Assembly (NCBI RefSeq): GCF_000017545.1
Contig: NC_009718.1
Location: forward strand, 1,116,001-1,180,000
Source: Fervidobacterium nodosum Rt17-B1
GTDB taxonomy: Bacteria; Thermotogota; Thermotogae; Thermotogales; Fervidobacteriaceae
Reading direction: 5' to 3'
Length of the DNA: 64,000 nt
In this document: positions 45,385 to 54,460 of the stretch, in pieces
Layout of the letters: every line of letters starts with the position of its first letter
Numbering within the stretch: position 1 is the stretch's first letter
The notes under the pieces: model-generated
Database searches by the model: none
Told to the model about the DNA's origin: nothing
What the model saw: the letters and a program-made list of their open reading frames with translations, nothing else
Position numbers and translations under genes: made by a program

Positions 45385-47388
45385 TTATGACTTTAAATAC
45401 TTGTTAAACCAATCAGTTATTTCCTGTAATCTTCTCAATCTATGCTTAGGTTTACCACTCCTAGAAAGTTCGTGATTTTCTCCTTTGAATATAACCAATT
45501 TAGCATCGACTCCAAAGTATTTTAACGCGGTGAACATCTGAATACCTTCAACGAGCCAACATCTGTAATCCTCATCTGAATGGATAAAGAGTGTTGGTGT
45601 TTTAACTTTATTGGCGTATTTCATTGGGGAATGCCACCAAAGTTTTTCAAAATTATCCCATGGATTTGCTAAATGTTGATCTTCTACAAAATAGTAACCT
45701 ATATCTGTTGTTCCAAATTTTGAAATCCAATTTGCGATACTTCTTTGTGATACTGCTGCTTTGAATATATCTGTGTGACCAATTATCCAATTTGTCATAT
45801 ACCCACCGTACGAACCACCGGTTACTCCTAGTTTATCTTTATCGATAAATGGATATCTTTTTAGCGCTTCATCAACGAATTTCATTAAATCCTCGTAGTC
45901 AACAGTACCATATTTTCCTCTTATATCAGCAAATTCGTTTCCTCGTCCGTCACTTCCCCTTGGATTTGTAAACATCACGACGTATCCTTCATTTGCCCAA
46001 ACTTGCATCTCGTGGAAAAATACCTCACCGTATACTGTTTTTGGACCACCGTGGATATCGAGTATTGCTGGATACTTTTTTGAGTTATCGAAATCAACGG
46101 GCTTTATTATCCAACCTTCTATTTCAACTCCATCATCAGAGAAAAATGTAAATCTTTCTGGCTTGGAAATTTTCCTTTCTTTTAAAACCCACTCATTAAA
46201 TTCGGTAATTTGTTTTTCATTGCATCCTGGTTCCAATTTATAAACTTCCTGGAGTTTATAATCCCTTAACCCAACAAAATATATTTTTCCGTTCTTTACG
46301 TCAAATCCATCAATTGACCCGCCTTTATTTGTCAATTTTTCTATTTTTCCATCTTTCCCTATTTTATTCAAATAAGAACTATTCCATTCTGTTGTGACAA
46401 AGTAAAGATATTCTCCATCAACTACGGCATTTTTGTTTGAGCCGTACCTACAATCAGAACCAACGCTATTCCAAACGCTTAAATCAAATTCTGGAGTAAG
46501 CAATTTTACATTTTTTGTAGAGAGTTCTAAAAGGTAAAATTTCGGATTTTCATTTATACCGTATTTTTTCATGTTACTACCAGCGAATATTATTGAATCA
46601 TCCAAAAAGTACGCATAAACATACTCAAATGGTTCTTCATGGGTTAATTTTTCAAGAGAATTATTTTCTATATCATACAAAAACAAATCACTTCTTATTT
46701 CCATTTTGTTTTCGTATCTATTTGAGACAAATAAAATTTTCTTTCTGTCTTGACTTACATCAAAATGATGAACATTGGTGAGCTCATCAGTGATAGGCAT
46801 GAATTTATTTTCTCTTAAATTAAACAAATACAACCTTGCTCTTTTTTTGTTGGTAAAACCTTCTCCATTCGACCAAAATGGTATTTCGTCTATCACCTCG
46901 TAGTCTTTTTCTTCTTTTAATTTCTTTAAAATTTCCTGCTTATCTTTCTCTTCAATATTTGAGAAATCAGGTATGTACTTACTGTAAGTCGATAGTAAAA
47001 CGAACATTTCGTCACTTAACTTTTCAATTTTTCTAATGAGAAACGGTACCTCAAAATATTTCTCAGCTTCTCCACCGTTCACGTTAATTTTGTAAAATAT
47101 TGTGAACATTTCGCCATTTTCCATTCTCTTTTTGTCTTTTTCTTCCCTAATTTCTGAAAATAAGATACTCTCATCGTTTAGCCATATAAAACTTTTTTCC
47201 TTTCCGAACGATGTTAATTGGAACATTTTTTCTGTTTCGGTATCCAAAATCCATATGTTTGATGTGTAATTGTTTTCCTCCTCATTCATTGTGTGGACGA
47301 CAAAGCCGACTAATTTTCCGTTGGGTGAGAACGAGATGTTAGAAACAAATTTGAACTTTAATAAATCTGATATAGTAAGTTTTTCCAT
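45385..47388 (-). CDS. S9-family (prolyl oligopeptidase/acylaminoacyl-peptidase type) serine peptidase
   Basis: 667 residues. An N-terminal seven-bladed beta-propeller (about 1-400, WD-like blades such as SPNGKLVGFV) is followed by an alpha/beta hydrolase with the nucleophile in TGGSYGGYM (about Ser525), aspartate in HSDEDYR (about 605) and histidine in KGENHELS (about 639). This is the S9C acylaminoacyl-peptidase layout. No signal peptide: a cytoplasmic peptide-trimming enzyme. GGAGGTG precedes the ATG. Confidence 0.92.
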   Translation of the reverse strand: MEKLTISDLLKFKFVSNISFSPNGKLVGFVVHTMNEEENNYTSNIWILDTETEKMFQLTSFGKEKSFIWLNDESILFSEIREEKDKKRMENGEMFTIFYKINVNGGEAEKYFEVPFLIRKIEKLSDEMFVLLSTYSKYIPDFSNIEEKDKQEILKKLKEEKDYEVIDEIPFWSNGEGFTNKKRARLYLFNLRENKFMPITDELTNVHHFDVSQDRKKILFVSNRYENKMEIRSDLFLYDIENNSLEKLTHEEPFEYVYAYFLDDSIIFAGSNMKKYGINENPKFYLLELSTKNVKLLTPEFDLSVWNSVGSDCRYGSNKNAVVDGEYLYFVTTEWNSSYLNKIGKDGKIEKLTNKGGSIDGFDVKNGKIYFVGLRDYKLQEVYKLEPGCNEKQITEFNEWVLKERKISKPERFTFFSDDGVEIEGWIIKPVDFDNSKKYPAILDIHGGPKTVYGEVFFHEMQVWANEGYVVMFTNPRGSDGRGNEFADIRGKYGTVDYEDLMKFVDEALKRYPFIDKDKLGVTGGSYGGYMTNWIIGHTDIFKAAVSQRSIANWISKFGTTDIGYYFVEDQHLANPWDNFEKLWWHSPMKYANKVKTPTLFIHSDEDYRCWLVEGIQMFTALKYFGVDAKLVIFKGENHELSRSGKPKHRLRRLQEITDWFNKYLKS

Positions 47389-47437
47389 GAAGACACCTCC
47401 AATCTAAGATAAAATACAATAATGGTTAATTATTTCT

Positions 47438-47443
47438 ATTATA
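47438..47443 (-). promoter_or_regulatory. Possible -10 of the S9 peptidase gene
   Basis: TATAAT on the minus strand, 50 nt before the start; -35 TTCTTT is weak. The rest of the 180-nt divergent gap (47389-47569) is AT-rich with several other TATAAT-like hexamers on the plus strand for the ABC gene (47550, 47562). Confidence 0.3.
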
Positions 47444-47587
47444 CTAAATTTTATTTGAAGAAAGAAAATCAATTTTTCATACTGTAATTTTTAATTCAGA
47501 GGTGATATAATTGTTAGTGATTCAAACTATTTTTTATTTATAATTAAGTATAATTTTGTATATAATTGCTTGATTGGAGGGATTAAT

Positions 47588-49303
47588 TTGTTCAAGGAAT
47601 TTCTCAAAAAGCGCTGGCATTTTTATATTTTTGGAATTATTTCACTGATTATAATCGATTTACTGCAACTTTTTGTTCCAAAATTTGTTGCGAAAGCGGT
47701 AAATGCTCTTCAAACGATTAAAGATATAAATGAAGTTAAGACTTTTGTGCTTTCGATATTAGCTTTAGCGTTTGGAATGCTTATCGGTAGATTCTGGTGG
47801 CGTTACTTTATTATGGGAAGTTCAAGGTATTTCGATTATTATGCCAAAAAGAACCTTTTTGACAAAATTCTTGGACTTGATATGTTCTTCTTTGACAAAC
47901 ATAGATCGGGAGATATAATGGCTTACTTTACAAACGATATAGCAACGGTTGAAAGAATGCTTGGAATTGGCGTTGTTCAACTTACCGACGCTGTTTTTAT
48001 GAGTTCCATGACAGTTTTTTTCATGGCAACTTCAACCAATTGGAAACTTACACTGATTGCACTCTCGCCACTTCCTGGGATTATATTAATCTCTGCGTTG
48101 TTTGGAAAATTAATTTTTAAACGTTCGAGGCGAGTACAAGACGTTTATTCGGAACTAAGTGGTTATACGGAAGAGACAATGGATGGTGTAAGGATTATAA
48201 AAAGCTTTTCTATAATCCCAAAAATCGAGGAACTCTTTGAAGAACGCGCGAGAAAACATTTTGATGCAACAATTTCACTCATCCGAGTATGGGGCGTCAT
48301 GTGGCCATTGGTGCACTTTGTTGGAACGTTGGCGTTTTTCTTGGCGCTCACCGTTGGCGGTCCTATGGTTGTAAAAGGGACCGTTACATTAGGAGACTAC
48401 TTGGCCTTTAACAGTTACATAGGTATGCTCATATGGCCATTGACAGCTTACGGCATGGTTATGAATGTTATCCAGCAAGGGCGAGCTTCTTTGCAAAGGT
48501 TGAGAGAACTTCAAAGTGTTCAACCTTTTGTTGTAGAACCAGAAAATCCCGTAAAATTGGAACATATAGAGGTTATAGAAACAAAAAAATTATCATTTAA
48601 ATATCCAGAAACGGATAGGTTTGTGCTTAAAAATGTGGATTTTTCCGTTAAAAAAGGACAGTTTGTAGGCATAGTTGGGACAGTTGGAAGTGGAAAGTCA
48701 ACACTTGTTAAGATAATTAGCAAATTGTATCCTGTTGAAAATGGACAAGTTTTTATTAACGGAATAGATATAAACCATCTCCATTCAAGGGATATAAGAA
48801 AATTAATATCGTATGTACCACAAGAAACGTTCTTATTCTCAAATTCTGTTAAGGAGAACGTTGCTTTTGCTATGGAAGAATACGATTTTGATAAAGTAAA
48901 AGAGATGGTAAAACTCTCTGCCGTTGAAGAAGATGTCGAAAAATTTCCGAAAAAATATGATACAATAGTGGGACAGAGAGGTGTAATGCTTTCCGGTGGT
49001 CAAAAGCAAAGGTTAACAATAGCAAGAGCGCTTATGAGAGACGCTGACGTTTATATATTTGACGATTGTTTATCTGCTGTTGACCCAGAAACTGAGCAAG
49101 AAATAATCGAAACACTTCGAACAAAGATGAAAGGTTCTACGATGATAATAATAACTCACAGATTAAAAATTCTGCAAAGTGCTGATATAATATATGTGTT
49201 AGACCAAGGGCAAGTAGTTGAGAAAGGTACGCATTATGAACTGCTTAGAAACGAAGGATTGTATGCAAGGATGTATAAGAAACAGCTTGTATTGGGCGAA
49301 TAA
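47588..49303 (+). CDS. ABC exporter half-transporter with degenerate catalytic site
   Basis: 571 residues: a six-helix type I exporter domain (about 1-300), then an ATPase domain with Walker A GTVGSGKST (about 363), signature LSGGQKQR, Walker B VYIFDDCLSAVD (about 490) and H-loop ITHRLK. The usual catalytic Glu after Walker B is Asp, as in the degenerate subunit of heterodimers such as T. maritima TM287/TM288. No partner gene is adjacent. TTG 47588 is the start; the GGAGGG site lies inside the longer frame that begins at 47570. It likely exports lipophilic compounds or peptides. Confidence 0.88.
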   Translation: MFKEFLKKRWHFYIFGIISLIIIDLLQLFVPKFVAKAVNALQTIKDINEVKTFVLSILALAFGMLIGRFWWRYFIMGSSRYFDYYAKKNLFDKILGLDMFFFDKHRSGDIMAYFTNDIATVERMLGIGVVQLTDAVFMSSMTVFFMATSTNWKLTLIALSPLPGIILISALFGKLIFKRSRRVQDVYSELSGYTEETMDGVRIIKSFSIIPKIEELFEERARKHFDATISLIRVWGVMWPLVHFVGTLAFFLALTVGGPMVVKGTVTLGDYLAFNSYIGMLIWPLTAYGMVMNVIQQGRASLQRLRELQSVQPFVVEPENPVKLEHIEVIETKKLSFKYPETDRFVLKNVDFSVKKGQFVGIVGTVGSGKSTLVKIISKLYPVENGQVFINGIDINHLHSRDIRKLISYVPQETFLFSNSVKENVAFAMEEYDFDKVKEMVKLSAVEEDVEKFPKKYDTIVGQRGVMLSGGQKQRLTIARALMRDADVYIFDDCLSAVDPETEQEIIETLRTKMKGSTMIIITHRLKILQSADIIYVLDQGQVVEKGTHYELLRNEGLYARMYKKQLVLGE

Positions 49304-49335
49304 TTAGTAACTAAGTTAAAAGCGAAGGTGAATGA

Positions 49336-50808
49336 ATGGAAGAAGGTTTACTTTTAGCTTTTCTTATTGTCGTTTCTTCAGCGGTGGTTTTACTAACTGT
49401 TCTTTTCGTAATTCAACATAAAAAAGTGAGGAAAATTCAAAGGGAAAATGAAGATTTAAATAATCTTCTAGGTGTTTTTGACGCAATAAGTAATATTTAT
49501 CAATATGGTATCGTTACTTGGATTAACGATGAGCTTGCGTACATAAACTCAAAAATTATAGAACATGCGAATTTATTGGGATTGGATTTAAAAAGTAGAG
49601 AGCAAATTCAGCGGATGCTTGATAATCCTGAAAATTATCTTACAATATACGATATTTTGAAAGATATACGTGAACATCAAGACATTGATTCAGATTATAC
49701 CAGAACGTGGAACAAGGAAATAGGGAAAAAGTATGTTGAAATAACTTATTTAGTTAGAATTCAAGGTGATAAAAAAATCAGAGCTATAATTACAAAAGAT
49801 AGCTCCTTCGAATACCAAAACATCGAAAGGCAGATTTTAAGTGAACTAATAAATATAATTTCAAGCGAACTTTCCAAAAGTGATGTTAGTATAAAAAATT
49901 TAGGTGAAAGCATTAGAAAATTATTACTTTCACATGGCCTTATCGATACATTTGGAATAGCCTTTTTGGAACCTAACGGTTACATTTATTACCCATACTT
50001 CAAGTACGTTGACGATGATGATAAAAGTGGCATGCGTTTTGGGCCCGAGGTAAAAAATTTGACAAGGTATGTTATAGATAAGAATATTAAGCTTCATATT
50101 CGAAATAGTGAAAAGGAACAATTATTACCTGAAGGATATTCTTTGTATAAGATTCGCGGTGAGTTGTTTACTATATACGCAGTTCCAATTGCTTACAGGT
50201 CCATTGTTCGTGGAGCAGTGCTTTTTGAAAAGCAGGGTGAAGATCAATTCTCGGATATTACACTTAATCTTTTCGACAAGGTTGTTAACATGATAACTTT
50301 GGCGTTTTCGTTTTTAGATGTGCTTAGGGAAGTTGATGAAGAAAGAAGAAAGCTCTTTGAACTTTCGATAAAGGATTACCTTACTGGTGCGTACAGCAGA
50401 AGATTTCTTGAACAATACCTTGAGAAAGAATTATTTAAGAGCAAAAGAATGAAAACTCCGTTATCAGTCGTGTTCATAGATATTAACGACTTTAAAAAAA
50501 TCAACGATATTTACGGACATGTGTATGGTGATAATGCGCTGAAGATGTTTGTTAAGATTGTGAATGAAACTATTAGGTCGATGGATTTGATAGCAAGGTA
50601 CGGCGGAGATGAATTTGTGATTGTTTTGCCAGAAACAGTGTTAGAAAATGCTCAAAAAGTTATCGAAAGAATAATTGACAGATTAAAGGAAGAAAATATA
50701 ACCATTTCTTATGGAATTATCGATGCTTCTGAGTATGGCAGTATAGATGACATATATAAAACGGTTGATGAAAAAATGTACGAGATGAAGAAGAGGAAAA
50801 ATCTCTAA
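49336..50808 (+). CDS. Membrane-anchored GGDEF protein (diguanylate cyclase)
   Basis: 490 residues: one N-terminal membrane helix (about 5-26), a coiled linker, a sensor region (PAS- or GAF-like, about 40-330), then GGDEF domain. Active-site motif is GGDEF (about residue 423), and an RxxD inhibitory site (RSMD) lies five residues before it, so cyclic-di-GMP product feedback is expected. No EAL domain. 32 nt after the ABC gene; possibly the same transcript. Confidence 0.88.
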   Translation: MEEGLLLAFLIVVSSAVVLLTVLFVIQHKKVRKIQRENEDLNNLLGVFDAISNIYQYGIVTWINDELAYINSKIIEHANLLGLDLKSREQIQRMLDNPENYLTIYDILKDIREHQDIDSDYTRTWNKEIGKKYVEITYLVRIQGDKKIRAIITKDSSFEYQNIERQILSELINIISSELSKSDVSIKNLGESIRKLLLSHGLIDTFGIAFLEPNGYIYYPYFKYVDDDDKSGMRFGPEVKNLTRYVIDKNIKLHIRNSEKEQLLPEGYSLYKIRGELFTIYAVPIAYRSIVRGAVLFEKQGEDQFSDITLNLFDKVVNMITLAFSFLDVLREVDEERRKLFELSIKDYLTGAYSRRFLEQYLEKELFKSKRMKTPLSVVFIDINDFKKINDIYGHVYGDNALKMFVKIVNETIRSMDLIARYGGDEFVIVLPETVLENAQKVIERIIDRLKEENITISYGIIDASEYGSIDDIYKTVDEKMYEMKKRKNL

Positions 50809-50840
50809 CTTAAATATCAATAATTTTAGGGGGAAATATT

Positions 50841-52889
50841 GTGAATATAAATTTTGTGAATTTTGGTCGGTTTAAAAAGTATTCATCAACAATAGCGATA
50901 GTTTTTATTGTCGCTATTTTCTTTTTATTATACTCCTGCACGAATAAGTTGACCAATTCAAACAATATTTCAAATATTTCCGATAATACATCTACCCAAT
51001 CTGCGCAAAAAGATTATTTTAGTGACAGGCTAATAGTTGGATACGAAGATGAAAACAAAATCCCCGATATACTGAATTTGTTAGATGGAGAAATTATTCT
51101 GCACATCCCTGAACTAAATGCTGTTTCTGTCAAAATTAAGCAAAATGCTGAGTATGTTATAAATAAATTATCTAAGATGGGTGACATTTCAAAATGCGGT
51201 ATAAGATACGTTGAGTTATCTTACAAAAGGTACTTAGAGCCAGCTTATAAAAGTAAAGAACCAGAAGTATCTTTGTCTAAAGAATTAATCGGGGTATCAC
51301 ATTTTGCGTATGCAAATTACACAGGTGAATCACTTGATTTTTATTTATGGAGTCATAGAGTTGTTAATATAAAAGATGCGTGGAATGAAAACCTTTTTGG
51401 TGATGACATAGTCGTTGCGGTTTTAGACACAGGAGTGGATGGAACAAATCCGGACTTACAGGGTCAGATTATCGAAGGTTACAGACCCTTATATGATTCC
51501 ATTATCCCACCTAATTCCGATTCTTCTTATGGAGGTTCTCACGGTACCCACGTAGCTGGAATAATTGCAGCAAAGCTTGATGGCAAAGGTGTTGTTGGAG
51601 TTGCTCCAAGAGCGAAGATAATGCCGATAGTTATATTTGATAACGGTGGATGGTATATTGGTGATGAATATACGGCAAAAGGTATTATCTGGGCAGTTAA
51701 CCATGGAGCTAAAGTTTTGAGTAACTCTTGGGGTGGGCCAGGTTATTCTCAAATTCTAAAAGATGCATTTGATTACGCGCTTGAAAAAGGAGTTACTGTA
51801 GTAGTTGCGGCTGGTAATTCAACATCTTCCCAGACGTTTCTGTACCCTGCAAATTATCCGGGTATCATACAAGTTGCCGCAGCAGAATTCAACGGTGGCA
51901 ATGTTAAGACCGCTTATTTTTCAAACGGTAGTCCTATGATTACAGTTGCCGCACCGGGTAGAGATATCCTCTCGACAATGCCACAGGTTGGATCAAATGG
52001 ATATGACAGCGATTCATTCATTTGTGACGAAAATGGTGGATACTATGGTTTCATGTCAGGTACATCCATGGCGACACCGTATGTTTCTGGATTTGTTGCT
52101 TTGCTACTTCAAAAATATCCAAGTGCAAAACCTTGGCAAATAAGAAAAATTATCGAAAGTTCGGCATTGGATATTGATGAACCTGGGATTGATGAAAGAT
52201 CAGGTTATGGATTTGTACAAGCAGAAGCGGTTAATAGAGAACTCCCAACAACCGGAGGCACAGGTTTTGTTGTACATGTCACTGATTATTTCGGAAGTTG
52301 GGATATTCAATCTGCATTTGTTTCATTAGTTGGTACTTCCACCGATAATAGACTAGTTAGATATTTTGCTAAGACAAACAAAGACGGTTTGGCAAAGTTT
52401 GTAAGTATTGATAGTGGTGTATATGATATATTCTTTGGAGGACCAGATAGTTTTGAATCATCGGCTGGTTTAATTACACAATGTTTGAGAAAAGCGGAAG
52501 AAAGGCAGTATAATTTCAAAAACTTTAGCTTGAACGATTCAAGCACACTTGATGTAAGATTTTCTTCAAGCGCAAGTATAGTGTTGGGGAATAAGCCAGC
52601 AGATATGCAAATTGTCTTTCAAAATATATTGAAACCTTCAACTGATATCACTGCGTATACTTACATTGATTTTTCAAGCATTAATTCATATGATTTTTCC
52701 AAAATGAGTGGGAAGTATTATATAAAAGCCGAGATTAGTCAACCTGCGATGAATGATATAACCCTTAACGGGACAATTACCATCAACGGATTTAAAATAC
52801 CAATTTTTGGTACAATAACAAAAGGTTCAACAAATACAGTTCTTCGCGATAAAGTAGGAAATTACTGGACGGTGTTTGGCAATGAGTAA
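50841..52889 (+). CDS. Second fervidolysin-like subtilisin protease lipoprotein
   Basis: 682 residues. Lipobox LLYSC puts the mature cysteine at C33. The subtilase domain has D196 (VLDTGVDG), H234 (SHGTHVAG), oxyanion N326 (AAGN) and S409 (SGTSMATP), followed by C-terminal beta-sandwich modules. It aligns with the 39446 protease along its length (for example GQIIEGYRPLYDS, DSSYGGSHGTHV, AKIMPIVIFD, ITLNGTITINGFKIPI) but is clearly diverged. The full triad is present, so it should be active. Its companion gene follows in the same direction, overlapping or abutting. Confidence 0.9.
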   Translation: MNINFVNFGRFKKYSSTIAIVFIVAIFFLLYSCTNKLTNSNNISNISDNTSTQSAQKDYFSDRLIVGYEDENKIPDILNLLDGEIILHIPELNAVSVKIKQNAEYVINKLSKMGDISKCGIRYVELSYKRYLEPAYKSKEPEVSLSKELIGVSHFAYANYTGESLDFYLWSHRVVNIKDAWNENLFGDDIVVAVLDTGVDGTNPDLQGQIIEGYRPLYDSIIPPNSDSSYGGSHGTHVAGIIAAKLDGKGVVGVAPRAKIMPIVIFDNGGWYIGDEYTAKGIIWAVNHGAKVLSNSWGGPGYSQILKDAFDYALEKGVTVVVAAGNSTSSQTFLYPANYPGIIQVAAAEFNGGNVKTAYFSNGSPMITVAAPGRDILSTMPQVGSNGYDSDSFICDENGGYYGFMSGTSMATPYVSGFVALLLQKYPSAKPWQIRKIIESSALDIDEPGIDERSGYGFVQAEAVNRELPTTGGTGFVVHVTDYFGSWDIQSAFVSLVGTSTDNRLVRYFAKTNKDGLAKFVSIDSGVYDIFFGGPDSFESSAGLITQCLRKAEERQYNFKNFSLNDSSTLDVRFSSSASIVLGNKPADMQIVFQNILKPSTDITAYTYIDFSSINSYDFSKMSGKYYIKAEISQPAMNDITLNGTITINGFKIPIFGTITKGSTNTVLRDKVGNYWTVFGNE

Positions 52890-54432
52890 AATGAATAGAA
52901 ATTATAGAAAGTTCTTCCTCATAATAATTCTTATAATTACTATTTTCCTTTCCAGTTGCGTTAATTTCAAAAATTCCGAGAATTATATAAAGTTAGTAAT
53001 TTCAGAGTACAGTTCAGGCCCTGCCGTGGAAGGAGCCAATGTGAAAATTTATTGTGGAAATACGTTGTTAGAGGAAGTGACAACTAATAAAGAAGGGATA
53101 GTTACATTTAGCAAAACTATCCAAATAGGAAAACCGTACACCATAGTTATCTCAAAACCGTTTCATGCCAAGACTGTTATAGACATAGAGAGATTACAAA
53201 GTTCATTGACAATAAACACAACTCTAAGGAAGGCAAATTTTGTTGAAAACATGGAAAATAAAATGAACATCGTTTATTCAATTTACGACTCGGAACAGAA
53301 AAAAATAAAATACACACCTAGTCAAGAAGGTATCTATACTATATTTTCTACATCTTCTATTTTCATCGAAGCACAAGCGACCTCATCAGATATTTCTATC
53401 TCACACATGTACGCAAAAATTGGTACTCCGCCGGGGGCGGAGTTTTTGACTTCTCCAAGATTGTACAGCGAATCTAGTCGTCTATCGGGTAATATAGAAA
53501 CAACAGGTTTTTACGGAAAAACTTATCTTTTTATCGATTGCTATGACGTAAATGACAACAGATATGAGAAAATAATACCGATTTATTTCTCAGATTCAGT
53601 TAATTTAAAACTCAAACCTTACATAGTGGAGCCACAAAAGCCTGCAATTTACGCTTACACAATTAGAAGTGAAACAAAATATTACAATTTTTCACAAAAT
53701 TTAGAAAAATTGGGAAGTTTAGATGTTGGTTTAAATACCTACATAAAAGTAAATTGGAAAAAATGGGAAGAGAGCACACAAAATTTAATTACAGATAAAC
53801 CTTACGGATACGCGATTTACCGTTCTTACGACGGGAAAAATTTCGAAAAAATAGCCGTTGTTTCTGATAGAGAAAACTCATACATAGACACTTCGCCAAC
53901 AAATAGATTTGGAAAAAGAGTGTGGTATGCCGTTGCTAGTGTTTATAAATTTTTGGAAGGGGCAAGAAATATAGTTGGAAGTGTTGTTTTACTCCCATCT
54001 TTTAAAATAACTAATGTCAAACCGTATGATGGTGAAACAAACGTTTCTGTGACACCAGAATTTTCTTGGAAATTTGAGGGACTTGAAGATTTTGAAGGAA
54101 TAAAGTACAAATATGAAATATGGCTTTACGATTGGACTGTAAATAAAAAACATTACTACTATCCAGTTGATAGTAGTAACAATCGAATAATATTTGAAAC
54201 AAAAAATCCAGAAATTAAAGTGAAATTTGAAGATTACATATGGCAAGATTTGGACGAAGGCAAATTACAATCCAACAAACCCTATGAATGGGCACCCGAA
54301 CTACTGGCAGCTGTTTTAGAAGACGATAAAAATAACTCTATTGCGGTATCTATCGTTTGTGATTACAATGGAATCATCTCTCCAGTTTTGATACCACCTG
54401 AAAAGTATTACCTTTTTATAACAGGAAACTAA
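52882..54432 (+). CDS. Second companion lipoprotein of the protease
   Basis: 516 residues. Lipobox LSSC near residue 27; a carboxypeptidase-regulatory-like module (ISEYSSGPAVEGANVKI), the KIGTPPGAEF module, then fibronectin-type regions (YAIYRSYDGKNFEK, KRVWYAVASVY, PEFSWKF, YEIWLYDWTVN, PYEWAPELL). It is paralogous to the 41593 lipoprotein but lacks the three N-terminal DPDGD repeats. The start is uncertain: ATG 52882 overlaps the protease end by 8 nt; TTG 52876 and ATG 52891 are alternatives. Translationally coupled to the protease. Confidence 0.82.
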   Translation: MSKMNRNYRKFFLIIILIITIFLSSCVNFKNSENYIKLVISEYSSGPAVEGANVKIYCGNTLLEEVTTNKEGIVTFSKTIQIGKPYTIVISKPFHAKTVIDIERLQSSLTINTTLRKANFVENMENKMNIVYSIYDSEQKKIKYTPSQEGIYTIFSTSSIFIEAQATSSDISISHMYAKIGTPPGAEFLTSPRLYSESSRLSGNIETTGFYGKTYLFIDCYDVNDNRYEKIIPIYFSDSVNLKLKPYIVEPQKPAIYAYTIRSETKYYNFSQNLEKLGSLDVGLNTYIKVNWKKWEESTQNLITDKPYGYAIYRSYDGKNFEKIAVVSDRENSYIDTSPTNRFGKRVWYAVASVYKFLEGARNIVGSVVLLPSFKITNVKPYDGETNVSVTPEFSWKFEGLEDFEGIKYKYEIWLYDWTVNKKHYYYPVDSSNNRIIFETKNPEIKVKFEDYIWQDLDEGKLQSNKPYEWAPELLAAVLEDDKNNSIAVSIVCDYNGIISPVLIPPEKYYLFITGN

Positions 54433-54460
54433 TTATCTTCATTGATTTTGATATTTTGTG

